A DNA stretch of 64,000 bases from Sinorhizobium psoraleae (GCF_013283645.1 NZ_JABEKV010000002.1:1-64000); one strand, 5' to 3'; positions 34,756 through 43,467 are shown, numbered from the stretch's first letter. Numbers and translations are program-made. The notes: a model not told the origin generated them from the sequence alone.

Positions 34756-35553
34756 TTAGCTGCTGGCCACGAGTCCGCCGTCCACATACAGGACTTGCCC
34801 GGTCACAAACCCTGAAAGCGGTGATACGAAAAACAGCACGGCACCAGCGACATCAGCCGGTGTCGCGAGCCGGCCAAAAGGAATATTGGCGATAGCATTT
34901 TGAATAGCTGACGGATCTTGAAGCGCTTCGTCGTTCTTTCGTGTCCGCACGGCACCGGGAGCAACACCGTTCACTGTGATGCCATATGGGGCGAGCTCAG
35001 TGGCCTGCTGTTTCATTAGAATAGCCAGGCCGCCCTTTGCGGCGCACATTGCGCTGTAGCCCCGGCCGCGGAAGCCGAGGGAGGACCGGACCGAAAGGAG
35101 ATGCACCTGGCTGCCTCCTTTAGCGACGGAGACCTGGTGCTTTGCAATGGCTTGGGAGAGAAACATTCCGACTCTCAAGGTCTTCGCATAGACCTCGTCA
35201 AACGCCTCTTCGGTCACGTCGAGTAGCTTCTGTTCCTTGTGAAACCCGACACAGTTAACGAGAATGTCAATCGATCCGTGCCGTCCTACCAAGTCGCCAG
35301 CGATGTCACGGACTGCCTGAACATCGCAGGCATCGAGCTCGATGCCTTCGGCATCATGGTGCTTCGAGCTCAACGCGTCGGCGAGCCTTCGGGCGAGATC
35401 TCCGTTCCGTCCGGCGATAAAGCATTTCGCACCGGCCGAAGCCAACATCTCAGAAATGGTCGATCCGATCGCTCCATAGCCGCCGACAACAAGTGCGACC
35501 TTGCCGGTGAGATCGAGCAGCGGCAACCGGGAGGTCCGGGCAATGCTAGTCAT
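34756..35553 (-). CDS. SDR-family oxidoreductase with a Met at the usual catalytic Tyr
   Basis: 265 residues. NAD(P) motif VGGYGAIGSTIS near residue 28, NCVG, PYGITVNGVAPGAVRT and VTGQVLYVDGG are standard for the short-chain family. The active-site helix reads GYSAMCAAKGG; four residues before the Lys, where Tyr is expected, there is Met, and a Tyr sits three residues earlier. Activity may be altered, or the Tyr may serve from a shifted position. ATG at 35553 overlaps the end of the SelA-like gene by eight bases. Could reduce or oxidise an intermediate of the phosphonate pathway. Confidence 0.87.
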   Translation of the reverse strand: MTSIARTSRLPLLDLTGKVALVVGGYGAIGSTISEMLASAGAKCFIAGRNGDLARRLADALSSKHHDAEGIELDACDVQAVRDIAGDLVGRHGSIDILVNCVGFHKEQKLLDVTEEAFDEVYAKTLRVGMFLSQAIAKHQVSVAKGGSQVHLLSVRSSLGFRGRGYSAMCAAKGGLAILMKQQATELAPYGITVNGVAPGAVRTRKNDEALQDPSAIQNAIANIPFGRLATPADVAGAVLFFVSPLSGFVTGQVLYVDGGLVASS

Positions 35554-37174
35554 CGAATTGCACCCCGACTGTCGAAGTACCGTCCGCGACCATGGCTTCC
35601 CTGATTTTCGATTGCTCGAGTTCGCCCTCTTTAGTCGTTTCGACTCGACGCGCGCTCCAAGTGGCGGTCCCGAATTGTTGCCGAAAGACAGGGCCGTCGT
35701 TCTCGTTGCTTGCCGCGCCGAGGCGCACGATACCCTCACCGTCCCTGGAAAGAAGGTTGCCCTCGAACGTATAGTAGATCGCCATGGGACTGGCCTCGTG
35801 ACGCGCCTGAAGTGTTAGGGAGTCGCCAATCATCTGCCCGCTGGCATGCCCGACGGATAGCATGGTGCGATGGGTCGCCTGGACAGCGTGCCCATGCTGC
35901 ACGAGCTCCAGTGATTGTTCCGAGAAGTATCGGGGATACTTGATCTTCAAGAGCCAAGATCCCGTTCGCTCGTAGAGGGTCCGCGCTTGGGGCGGGTTTG
36001 GAGCTGAACGGGGAGAAAGTAGTTCGCTCCGAATGGCCTTTCCGACAATAACGGCCTCCTCCTCTGTGAGGTTGAACGGATCAACGACGATCGAGTTGTT
36101 CGTCGCCCAAAAATCATGAATGAGTATTCGCGGACTGCGCGACAGCAGCGCCTCGATCAGCGTCTGCGCATTGACTCCAAGTCTGTTCGCGTCCCAGGAC
36201 AATCGGACCCTGAGGGCCGTGACAGAGTCGGATGGAAGCAGGAACGTCGCGCTGAGGAATGGGATGCTCCCAATGCTGTCCAGCATAAGGTCCAAGCGGT
36301 GACGCCACGCCTTACCCTCGCGCTCTTCAAATCCGTCCGCAAGCCAACGTTCAAGAGCGGCGACCGCGCCGACGATCTCCTCTTTCCCGACCTTGAGCGG
36401 GCGGCATGCGCCCTGATGCGGCGGGCCATTAAACCAAGCCGCTGAGCAAAGTGCTTTACTACCCAGTAGCAGCCCTGTTGATTGCGGCCCACGGAGATAT
36501 TTTCCAGCGGAGTACGCGACCAGATCGGCACCGTTCGACAACCATGGATCAGGATTGCCGGGGCGTAGTCCGGCGGCATCGACCAGAATCGGAACTTGCG
36601 CTTGCCGGGCCAGCGGGACGAGGGACCGCAGGGAGATCGCGCTACCGCCGCGCGCCTTGCGACCAAGGAGAACGATCAGTGCCACTTCACCGCTCTCGAT
36701 CGCCCGTGCCGCTTCACCGACGGTGCTGACGATTAATGGTTTTCCGCCGGCGAGGCGAACGGCTTGGTCGTAGGGAATTCGTTGATCCGAGATCAGAAGC
36801 ACTCTGTTCGGAACGCCGTCCGCGTCCGGCAGCCGTAACATTCGCTCGGGGTCATTACCGGCGAGGCAGGCAGCGGTTGCAAGCGCCAGGCCGCCAGCGG
36901 TTCCAGACGTGACAATCCCCCACTCAGCCCCGGTCAAAGACGCTAGCCGTGAACCGACCGCCTCCGCCAGCTCGTCGAGATCCACGAAGGCCTCCGCGGC
37001 GGCATTCATCGCATTGATGACGTCGTCGGCCGGGTTGCTCGCGCCGTAGTTGGTGCGCACGCCAGCGCAATTGATCAGCGGTGAGACGCTAAGTGAACGG
37101 TAGATCCACCCGGGCGACTTGAGCTCGGGTGGATTCAGAATTGAAGTGCCTGAGGGGAAGGGCAAAACGCGCAT
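35546..37174 (-). CDS. SelA-like PLP enzyme with extra C-terminal domain
   Basis: 542 residues. Residues 25-390 form a fold-type I PLP domain like selenocysteine synthase-like proteins and glucosaminate ammonia-lyases: INCAGVRTNYGAS, VTSGTAGGLALATAACLAG, ILVDAAG and the Lys225 motif AYSAGKYLRGPQSTGLLLG. Residues 410-542 make a second, beta-rich domain (SWLLKIKYPRYFS, MAIYYTFEGNLL) that I do not recognise. ATG at 37174 shares a base with the CDP-alcohol transferase stop (TGATG). Homologues act on beta-hydroxy or phosphorylated amino acids, so an elimination or addition reaction on a phosphono-amino acid is possible. Confidence 0.8.
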   Translation of the reverse strand: MRVLPFPSGTSILNPPELKSPGWIYRSLSVSPLINCAGVRTNYGASNPADDVINAMNAAAEAFVDLDELAEAVGSRLASLTGAEWGIVTSGTAGGLALATAACLAGNDPERMLRLPDADGVPNRVLLISDQRIPYDQAVRLAGGKPLIVSTVGEAARAIESGEVALIVLLGRKARGGSAISLRSLVPLARQAQVPILVDAAGLRPGNPDPWLSNGADLVAYSAGKYLRGPQSTGLLLGSKALCSAAWFNGPPHQGACRPLKVGKEEIVGAVAALERWLADGFEEREGKAWRHRLDLMLDSIGSIPFLSATFLLPSDSVTALRVRLSWDANRLGVNAQTLIEALLSRSPRILIHDFWATNNSIVVDPFNLTEEEAVIVGKAIRSELLSPRSAPNPPQARTLYERTGSWLLKIKYPRYFSEQSLELVQHGHAVQATHRTMLSVGHASGQMIGDSLTLQARHEASPMAIYYTFEGNLLSRDGEGIVRLGAASNENDGPVFRQQFGTATWSARRVETTKEGELEQSKIREAMVADGTSTVGVQFDD

Positions 37175-37782
37175 CAAACCGTTCCCCGTTGAACGAGGAT
37201 CATCGAGGCGGCGACGGCGAAGAGCGTGATCGCCAGGTACATGGCCCGGTTCGGCGATGGTACGCGAACCGATGCGACATGGGCCGCGCTCAAAACAACG
37301 AAGACGACGTTTACGGCCGGCAGGAAAGTTGTCGCGGGCATAATGGGCTGGACGAGAAACAGGGCGGCAATCAGGGGAATGTCGTAGGACAACGGCACAC
37401 CGAAGAACCGGCCGTCATCTGACTTTCCGAAGCTCGCGAAATAGCTCAGGCGAATGGCACCGGCGAGTAGCAACGCCGTGGCGACGAAGAAGGAGACGAC
37501 CGACGCGCCATTCAGCTGAACGAGAACAATCGCCGGGAGGATTGCGCCATAAATGATATCGCCGAACCCGTCGAGGTTCTTGCCCATCTTTGCCATGTCG
37601 GGCGACCGGTTTCGGGTTCTCCTCGCGACCACGCCATCCAGGTGGTCCGCGAGAACGGCCCATAGGGCAGCGCCGACCGCCAGCTCAATGTGCCCCGCGA
37701 CCGCGAAATAGAGAGCAATCGAGGAGCACAGCAGCCCGGCCGTGGAGATGGCGTTGGCGGGGTCAACGAGGTAGCGAAGCAT
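37174..37782 (-). CDS. CDP-alcohol phosphatidyltransferase-family membrane enzyme
   Basis: 202 residues, five or six membrane helices. The family motif is present: Asp49-Gly50, Ala53-Arg54, Gly67, Asp71, Asp75 (DG-x2-AR then GKNLDGFGD), with 12 residues between Arg and Gly instead of the usual 8, a small oddity. Such enzymes move a phospho- or phosphono-alcohol from a CMP-activated donor to an acceptor, often a lipid. Next to the nucleotidyltransferase it suggests CMP-phosphonate to lipid or polyol transfer. Confidence 0.88.
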   Translation of the reverse strand: MLRYLVDPANAISTAGLLCSSIALYFAVAGHIELAVGAALWAVLADHLDGVVARRTRNRSPDMAKMGKNLDGFGDIIYGAILPAIVLVQLNGASVVSFFVATALLLAGAIRLSYFASFGKSDDGRFFGVPLSYDIPLIAALFLVQPIMPATTFLPAVNVVFVVLSAAHVASVRVPSPNRAMYLAITLFAVAASMILVQRGTV

Positions 37783-37806
37783 CTTCTACTCTCCCAAGAT
37801 TGGTCG

Positions 37807-38589
37807 TCAGCAGACGATTTCCCGTGCGGTTAAGAACATGGCCTCGGCGAAACGGAGGTCGGCCTCGTTGTCAATCTCGTACCATTTGAGGCCGTCGCAC
37901 CTGGCGGCCGCGATCTGCAGCCCTCTCCGCCGCACGAGCTTCGACAGAAGCTCTTCAGTGTAGGATTTGACGGCGCCCGCGCTGATGATGATCTCATTGA
38001 GATGCGGAACGATCGTCCGGCGCAGATCCTCCCCGGAAAAGCGGATCAGGTTCATCGTTTTGAAAAGTGGTGGCGAGCCGTCGTTGAGGTTCGCTGCCGT
38101 CTGTTTCATCCGCACTTCGGCGATATATCCGTTGTTCGTCAAGACGACGGCAGAGCCTTCCATCGTCGGGCTGAACGGAGCGACCGCCGCGACATTGTCC
38201 GCATCACCAAGTGTCAGATAGCGAAGCGCGTCGGTTTCGAAAAAGACGTCGCCCTCGAGCAGATAGACGTCGCCGGCCAAAAGTGCGTCGCGCGCCAGCC
38301 ACAGCGAATAGGCGCTTCCTGTCCGGTCGAAGACATCAGATACGACATAGTCGATGTCGAGATTGCCGAAGCGGCGGCCGCAGGAATACTCGATCGCGTC
38401 CTTGCAGTAGCCGACGACGATCGTCACCTCCCGCACGCCGACGGCCTCAAGGTTTCGCAAAGCGTTGTGCAGGATCGGCGTGCCATTGACCTCGACGAGC
38501 GGCTTCGGCCGAAAATCGGTATGCGGGCGCAGGCGCGAGCCAGATCCAGCGGCAAGAATGATCGCCTTTCTCGGAGGAATTGCGTGCAT
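37807..38589 (-). CDS. Sugar-phosphate/phosphonate-type nucleotidyltransferase (PntC-like)
   Basis: 260 residues. NTP-transferase fold: IILAAGSGSRLRPHT near residue 10, RPKPLVEVNGTPIL with the substrate Lys, VVGYCKDAIE, and the metal Asp in YLLEGDVFF; near the C-terminus WYEIDNEADLRFAE supplies the second metal Asp. This pattern fits LicC and PntC, the cytidylyltransferases for phosphocholine and aminoethylphosphonate. In a PEP-mutase cluster the likely role is CTP-dependent activation of the phosphonate. No PLP domain is fused to it, unlike some PntC proteins. Confidence 0.85.
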   Translation of the reverse strand: MHAIPPRKAIILAAGSGSRLRPHTDFRPKPLVEVNGTPILHNALRNLEAVGVREVTIVVGYCKDAIEYSCGRRFGNLDIDYVVSDVFDRTGSAYSLWLARDALLAGDVYLLEGDVFFETDALRYLTLGDADNVAAVAPFSPTMEGSAVVLTNNGYIAEVRMKQTAANLNDGSPPLFKTMNLIRFSGEDLRRTIVPHLNEIIISAGAVKSYTEELLSKLVRRRGLQIAAARCDGLKWYEIDNEADLRFAEAMFLTAREIVC

Positions 38590-38628
38590 GGGTCAAAACC
38601 CCTCTATATGGTTGCGGCGACGAATCCT

Positions 38629-39819
38629 TCAGTTCCAGGTGTTAAGGACACGGACCACCCGTTCGAGGCCCGCCTCGAGTTGTTCTGGCGGAATCCCATA
38701 GGAGAGCCTAATCCCCATGGGATCGCCGAAGGCGGTGCCCGACACGCCGGCGACTCCGGCCTGCGCGAGAAGCGCGGCCACGACGTCATCAGCCGTCTTA
38801 GCGCGACCATTTCCGAGCGTCGGCTGCAAAATGCCCGACAGATCGAGGTAAAAATATAACCCGCCTTGTGCTCCCGGCATCGGTACCCGCTGCAGTTCGG
38901 AGAGGACGGAGAGCCCGGTCTGCCGCGCCGCCGCCAATCGGTCCTTGAGCCGGGTCTCAAAGGCGCCGTCGCCTTCACGGAGGTGGTGAAGCACGGCGTG
39001 CTGGGCGATGACATTCGGGTTCGACGTTGTGTGCGACTGCAGTGCTTTGACTGCCGAGATCAGCTCCTTCGGTGCAGCGAGATACCCGATACGCCAGCCC
39101 GTCAGGGCCAGGCTCTTGGAAAAGGAATTGACGATCACGGTCCGGCCCCGAACATCGGGGCTCAGCGACACGATCTGATGGTGCCGATGACCATCATGGG
39201 TAAACGGACCGTAGCACTCATCGAAAATGATCCAGAGATCCCGCTCCATCGACAGCCTGGCGATGCCGGCGAGGGTTTCTGCGTTATAGACTGCGCCACT
39301 GGGGTTCCCAGGCGTGTTGATGACGATTGCCCGGGTCAGCGGCGTGATGACGCGCTCGATATCTTCGACCCGCGGAACGTAACCATTTGGTCGCGTGTCA
39401 AAATGGACCGGCATACCGCCGGCGATCCGAACCTGCGCCGGGAATGTTGTCCAGTAGGGTGCGGGGACGATGACCTGGTCACCGGGATTGATCAGCGTCA
39501 TCGCCACGTTGAAGAGACCCTGCTTGGCGCCACTCGTCACAGCGATCTCGTCCGCTCGCCAGAGTTGCCCGGTCTCGACCGACACCTTCCGCGCCAGCGC
39601 GTCGCGCAGTTCCATCGAACCAACCGTGTCGGTGTAGCGGTTCAGGCCTCGTCGTATAGCCTCGATCGCTCCATTCCGGATCGTCGGCGCCAGATCGCTC
39701 CAGATCTCGCCAACCGTGAGATCGACAGTGTCCGTGCCGGCATCCGCGGCGGCTTTCGCCGCTTCGCGGGCGGCCGCAGTCCCCGACGATTTGAACAAGT
39801 TTGTCCGTTGCGCCAGCAT
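38629..39819 (-). CDS. Class I aminotransferase, predicted phosphonopyruvate transaminase
   Basis: 396 residues. LTVGEIWSDLAP, NRYTDTVGSMELRDAL, VTSGAKQGLFNVA, NTPGNPSGAVYN, the PLP Lys in VNSFSKSLALTGWRIGYL near residue 236, and MGIRLSYGIP with the C-terminal Arg. It is a homologue of the palB protein at 21221-22432. ATG at 39819 has AAGGGA upstream; the longer frame runs into the intergenic region. It follows the PEP mutase directly, with no decarboxylase between, so transamination of phosphonopyruvate to phosphonoalanine is the simplest role. Confidence 0.84.
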   Translation of the reverse strand: MLAQRTNLFKSSGTAAAREAAKAAADAGTDTVDLTVGEIWSDLAPTIRNGAIEAIRRGLNRYTDTVGSMELRDALARKVSVETGQLWRADEIAVTSGAKQGLFNVAMTLINPGDQVIVPAPYWTTFPAQVRIAGGMPVHFDTRPNGYVPRVEDIERVITPLTRAIVINTPGNPSGAVYNAETLAGIARLSMERDLWIIFDECYGPFTHDGHRHHQIVSLSPDVRGRTVIVNSFSKSLALTGWRIGYLAAPKELISAVKALQSHTTSNPNVIAQHAVLHHLREGDGAFETRLKDRLAAARQTGLSVLSELQRVPMPGAQGGLYFYLDLSGILQPTLGNGRAKTADDVVAALLAQAGVAGVSGTAFGDPMGIRLSYGIPPEQLEAGLERVVRVLNTWN

Positions 39820-39859
39820 GCGCGTCCCTTCTCTTTTTTGCGGACCGCCTGAAGCGGCT

Positions 39860-40792
39860 CTACTCGTGGCCGTGCGCCGCCTGCGGCAGGTATTTGTCCT
39901 CTGCAACTGCGAGCTCGCCGTAGTTCATCAAATCGAACAGCTCATCGAGCGTCGCGACCTCGCCTTCGATACCGGCGATGCTTTCTTCCTGGATGATGCG
40001 GTCGCAGACCTGGCGCATCGCCGAGATCGCGGCGCGCATGTTGTGGTTGGCCCAAATGACCGTCGAAATGGCTGCTGCCCGGTACTCGGCGACGGGCGTG
40101 CGGTAATATTTCGTAGGTACGATCATGACCGGCAGTTTGTTGTTCCATTCTTTTGAGAAAGCGAGGATTTCGTCCGGAACGCTTTTGCGGGAATGGATGA
40201 GGATCGCGTCGGCGCCGGCTTTCGCGTATGCGTGCGCCCGCACCAGCGCCTCATCGAGACTGTGGTCGGCGATCAAGGCTTCGGTGCGGGCGACCAGGAC
40301 GAAGTCGGGTCCAGTGGTGTCCCTCACGGCACTCAGGCGACCGGAGAATTCGTCGATGTCAGCCAGCGGTTGCCTATCGCCGACGAAGGAGTTCATTTTC
40401 GGGAAACCCTTGTCCTCAAGGCAGATGCCGGAGGCTCCACGTTGCTTGAGCTTCCTCGCGACGATTCGGGCATTGTTGAAATTGCCGAACCCGGTATCGC
40501 CGTCGACCAGGATCGGTAGTCCGCTTGCATCGGCCATCCGCTCCACGACGCCCACCACGTCGGTCCAGCTCGCCTCGTTCGCATCGCGATAACCGATCGC
40601 CGACGAGATCGAAAGGCCAGAAGCCCAAAGGCCCTTGAAGCCCGCTTGTGCGGCGATCGCCGACGAAATTCCGTCATGCGCCTCCATGAGAAACGTCAGG
40701 TCACTCGACAGCATCAAATCGCGGAGCGTTGTCGTCGGATCTTCGAGGGTGCCCACCGGTTTGGGCATGTAAACTGTCCGATCCACTGCCAT
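39860..40792 (-). CDS. pepM: Phosphoenolpyruvate phosphomutase
   Basis: 310 residues. Converts PEP to phosphonopyruvate, the committed step to C-P compounds. The mutase signature EDKGFPKMNS is intact, with the diagnostic Asn at about residue 134, and the metal loop reads VDGDTGFGNFNNAR. The C-terminal part includes ARTEALIADHSLDEAL and WANHNMRAA. Start choice: ATG 40792 is only one base after GGAGG, while the GTG two codons later (40786) has ideal seven-base spacing; either gives the same core. The longer frame to 40891 has no ribosome site. First gene of the cluster. Confidence 0.93.
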   Translation of the reverse strand: MAVDRTVYMPKPVGTLEDPTTTLRDLMLSSDLTFLMEAHDGISSAIAAQAGFKGLWASGLSISSAIGYRDANEASWTDVVGVVERMADASGLPILVDGDTGFGNFNNARIVARKLKQRGASGICLEDKGFPKMNSFVGDRQPLADIDEFSGRLSAVRDTTGPDFVLVARTEALIADHSLDEALVRAHAYAKAGADAILIHSRKSVPDEILAFSKEWNNKLPVMIVPTKYYRTPVAEYRAAAISTVIWANHNMRAAISAMRQVCDRIIQEESIAGIEGEVATLDELFDLMNYGELAVAEDKYLPQAAHGHE

Positions 40793-40817
40793 GCCTCCTA
40801 ACGAAAACTCAGAATGA

Positions 40818-40836
40818 ATGTATTTTTCGAGTACAT
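40818..40836. promoter_or_regulatory. Inverted repeat upstream of pepM, candidate operator
   Basis: ATGTA-N9-TACAT lies 26 bases before the pepM ATG in an AT-rich promoter region. Its form suits a dimeric regulator. The GntR protein at 41640 or the MocR protein at 45644 could bind here, but neither is shown. Confidence 0.35.
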
Positions 40837-40989
40837 CAATAGCAAAAACACCGGAGTATGATATATCTTCGCCCATATTAACGCATATCAAAAATCAATA
40901 TTATGAATGCAAACGGAAGTTCTCGGTATATCCCAAAAAATGTTACCGGATATATCGGGACGAGCTCGTCTAATACGAAGCCCGAAGCC

Positions 40990-41500
40990 CATAGTTCGCT
41001 TGGCGGACCAACGGCAATCCTGCGCAGCCAAACCGTTCCGCGCCGTGATTTGGAAGCCGATGCTCAGACCAGTCACCACGCTCGTTGCCAGGATCAAGTC
41101 GTCCCGGCTCGCTCTGCTTTGCAGAGCCGAACACTGACTGGGGACCTCTGATACTCTGACAAAGGTATATTTCGATGATTTGCCAGTTGGTGCGAGGCCA
41201 GCTTGCGCTTGGTCCTTGCACCACCTCGAAACCTTTCAGCGCTTCTGTTGACCGTGGTCGGCATCGCCGAAGACAGTGTCGGATTTCCATCCTTCTGTCC
41301 GGAAAGGACTTCACCAATGGCGTGCGGATCGCCAGCTTGCAAAGATCGATGATGCTCGCTGTGCTTCTCGACAGCGCGGGCGAGATAAACCCATTTGCCT
41401 TTGACCTTTGCGTAGGTTACATCGACCAGCGACTGCGCCGGATCGGAGTGGTGCTTGGCTCCAGAATTATGCGCCTTAAAATGGAAAAGCGGCTCCGTTG
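40990..41500 (-). mobile_element. IS6-type transposase remnant
   Basis: The minus strand contains VDVTYAKVKGKWVYLARAV, a DDE-domain segment of IS6/IS240-type transposases, and further on LKGFEVVQG, which recalls the IKGFEVMRAL tail. The rest is frameshifted and partly deleted. No active element. Confidence 0.7.
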
Positions 41501-41639
41501 GCATTGATGTACATGGTGGTGGGAGTCGAGCGTCATCCCTGCGCTCGCTTACGGCTTGCGATCCGTGCTGTTCTCACCCGGTTAGGAGAAGCCATCCATG
41601 TACTTTCTGACATGTGTAGACGGCCTCGTTTAGAGGACG

Positions 41640-42380
41640 TTGAGAACGGGAGAGCGTGGGATGTGGCTATGCGAAAAGTTGGCCGACTGTCGTGGGACTA
41701 AGATACAGAAACTTTCGGTCGACACTCCAACGCGCGGAAAAGCTGAAGCAGCTTACGACGCGGTGCTTCGATTGCTCAAAAGCTGTGCACTCCTGCCAGG
41801 TCAGCATCTAAGAGAAAACGAACTCTCGTCCAAACTCAGCATCGGTCGAACTCCCTTGCGTGAAGCACTTATCAGACTTGCTGCGGAAGGGAAGATCCTG
41901 TCCCTTTCCAAGAAGGGCTACTTCACGTTGCCTCTGGTCGAGTGGGCGCTGCTGGACTCATATGTCGTGGGGCGCAATGCTCTCAGCCTTGCGTTATCCC
42001 ATGCAAGCGCTGAGCCTGTTTATCGCACCGTCCCCTGCCATGAACTGTCTGCAGCCGAACTTGCAATTCGAACTGAGGCAGTATTCATGGAAATTGGTCA
42101 AAGAGCATCGAATTGCGAGGCTTGCCTGATCATTGAGAAATTCTGCTTTTGCTCCCACCCTTTACGGATGGAAATGGCCGCGTCTGAACTTTCCGCTTCC
42201 TTCAGAACAAGTCTCGCGACTCTAACAGACGCAATGGCGATGCTCGGCAAGGAAACGAGCCTCGTGAAGTCCGCATTGATGAATCACCTCAATTTAGAAC
42301 AGCGAGCGATACCGCACGCTGTTCAAGAAATAAGCAAGAAGAAGCTGGCAGGTCTCTCGTTTATCGCCGGCAGTTTGTGA
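41640..42380 (+). CDS. GntR-family transcriptional regulator
   Basis: 246 residues as read; the true start may be one of the later codons around residue 20 since the first residues (MRTGERGMWL) look unrelated. Winged helix at about residues 32-95: YDAVLRLLKSCALLPGQHLRENELSSKL, then GRTPLREALIRLAAEGKI and GYFTLPL. The C-terminal part is helical and may be a shortened or divergent FCD domain. It diverges from the pepM cluster, with IS6 debris in between, so it is a candidate regulator of that cluster. Confidence 0.82.
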   Translation: MRTGERGMWLCEKLADCRGTKIQKLSVDTPTRGKAEAAYDAVLRLLKSCALLPGQHLRENELSSKLSIGRTPLREALIRLAAEGKILSLSKKGYFTLPLVEWALLDSYVVGRNALSLALSHASAEPVYRTVPCHELSAAELAIRTEAVFMEIGQRASNCEACLIIEKFCFCSHPLRMEMAASELSASFRTSLATLTDAMAMLGKETSLVKSALMNHLNLEQRAIPHAVQEISKKKLAGLSFIAGSL

Positions 42381-42499
42381 GTTAGTTCTACATATTGAGG
42401 GATGTAGATCATGAACGAGTTCTGGTGAAGATGCCTTAAGCTAGCGCAAGTTCACCACATGCGCATGGATGGCGATCATCGTCATAGGAAGGGACCGCT
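42381..42499. other. Intergenic, no gene recognised
   Basis: Short stretch between the GntR gene and IS21 debris; nothing identified. Confidence 0.4.
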
Positions 42500-42960
42500 T
42501 CGAGCGGACGTTTTCTCGTCCATCGCCGTGGCGTGGCGGCGCACGATTCTGTCAAATCCGTGCTCGCTCGGCGGCCGAACGTCGCGCAATACGTCGGTCA
42601 GCGCCGCGTAGCTGCCGGAATAGCAGAGATCCTTCATTTCGCGAAAAACCGCCGCCCCGTCAGGCCGGGATTGGCCTTCACGCGTTCGCTTAGATTGGCC
42701 GCGAAAAGCTCGGTCAACGACGCTCTTGGCTTGCGCGGGCTGGCGAGCGGCCATGTGTTAACGCCAGTGGTCGCTGCGGCGCTTTGCCTGAATGCACGAG
42801 TCAGGCTGACGATCAGTCTCGGCGTTGAAGAAGTTGACCTTACCCGTCGGCACCACGATCCTCGCCTGTTTCCGCCCTCTTCGAGCACGGACAGCCTAAT
42901 GTTCCTGGATTGCGGATCAAGTCGGCAATGCGGGTGCTGGAGCATCAGTTTCCTTTTGGA
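42500..42960 (-). mobile_element. IS21-type (IstA) transposase remnant
   Basis: Minus-strand frames give LSERVKANPGLTGRRFFAK, then in another frame MKDLCYSGSYAALTDVLRDVRP, which match the IstA region (LxxxPxLTxxRLxREIRxLGYxGxYTAVxxFLRxxRP). The rest of IstA and all of IstB are missing. From 42960 to 43240 I see no assignable gene. Confidence 0.65.
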
Positions 42961-43244
42961 CATCGGAACGGCTCCAGGGCTGCAGGATCGTCGCCGGGAA
43001 GTCGATTTGCCAATCCGGCTTCTTTCGAGATGACGCGTTTCACGCGTTCTCCACCGAACTTGCGGACTCTATCAGGTCCCTGATCGGCAGGACCCGAGGT
43101 CGACCGTCGCATGGGCCCAGTCGGGGGCGATCGGGGATCTGTCCGCCGGTAACGCACCGACGCGCGAACGTCATTTCCCAAAACCGAATCGGCGCGAAAC
43201 TGGAAAATGCACTCGGAACATTTTCGTCAACAGATTGTTGATTA

Positions 43245-43262
43245 ATACACACTAGTGTGTAT
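43245..43262. promoter_or_regulatory. Perfect 18-bp palindrome, likely HicB operator
   Basis: ATACACACTAGTGTGTAT is a perfect palindrome ending two bases before the first possible hicA start. HicB antitoxins with a ribbon-helix-helix domain repress their own operon through such palindromes, so this is the expected autoregulatory site. Confidence 0.7.
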
Positions 43263-43273
43263 CTATGCTGGGT

Positions 43274-43462
43274 ATGAGGAGCGGCGACATAATTGCAGCA
43301 TTGCAGGAGGATGGTTGGTACGATGTTGCCAGGAAGGGCAGCCACGTTCAATTCAAGCATCCAGAGAAGCCAGGCCGGGTCACCGTTCCTCATCCGAAGA
43401 GGGATTTGCCAACAGGCACCCTTAGGAGCATTGAAAAGCAATCCGGCCTAAGACTGAGGTAA
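43274..43462 (+). CDS. hicA: HicA-family mRNA interferase toxin
   Basis: 62 residues, normal size. Double-stranded-RNA-binding-like fold with the catalytic His in RKGSHVQFKHP and the ending GTLRSIEKQSGLRL. MRSGDIIAALQEDGWY is the family start; ATG 43265 three codons earlier is also possible, and neither has a clear ribosome site. Cleaves mRNA when not bound by HicB. HicB follows after five bases. Confidence 0.93.
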   Translation: MRSGDIIAALQEDGWYDVARKGSHVQFKHPEKPGRVTVPHPKRDLPTGTLRSIEKQSGLRLR

Positions 43463-43467
43463 CGACC

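Noticed and set aside
38866..39852. Plus-strand frame of about 328 codons
   Set aside because: Antisense to the well-supported aminotransferase gene; no family features.
40910..40970. TATATC repeats upstream of pepM
   Set aside because: The two copies are imperfect and AT-rich sequence makes such repeats common; no further support.
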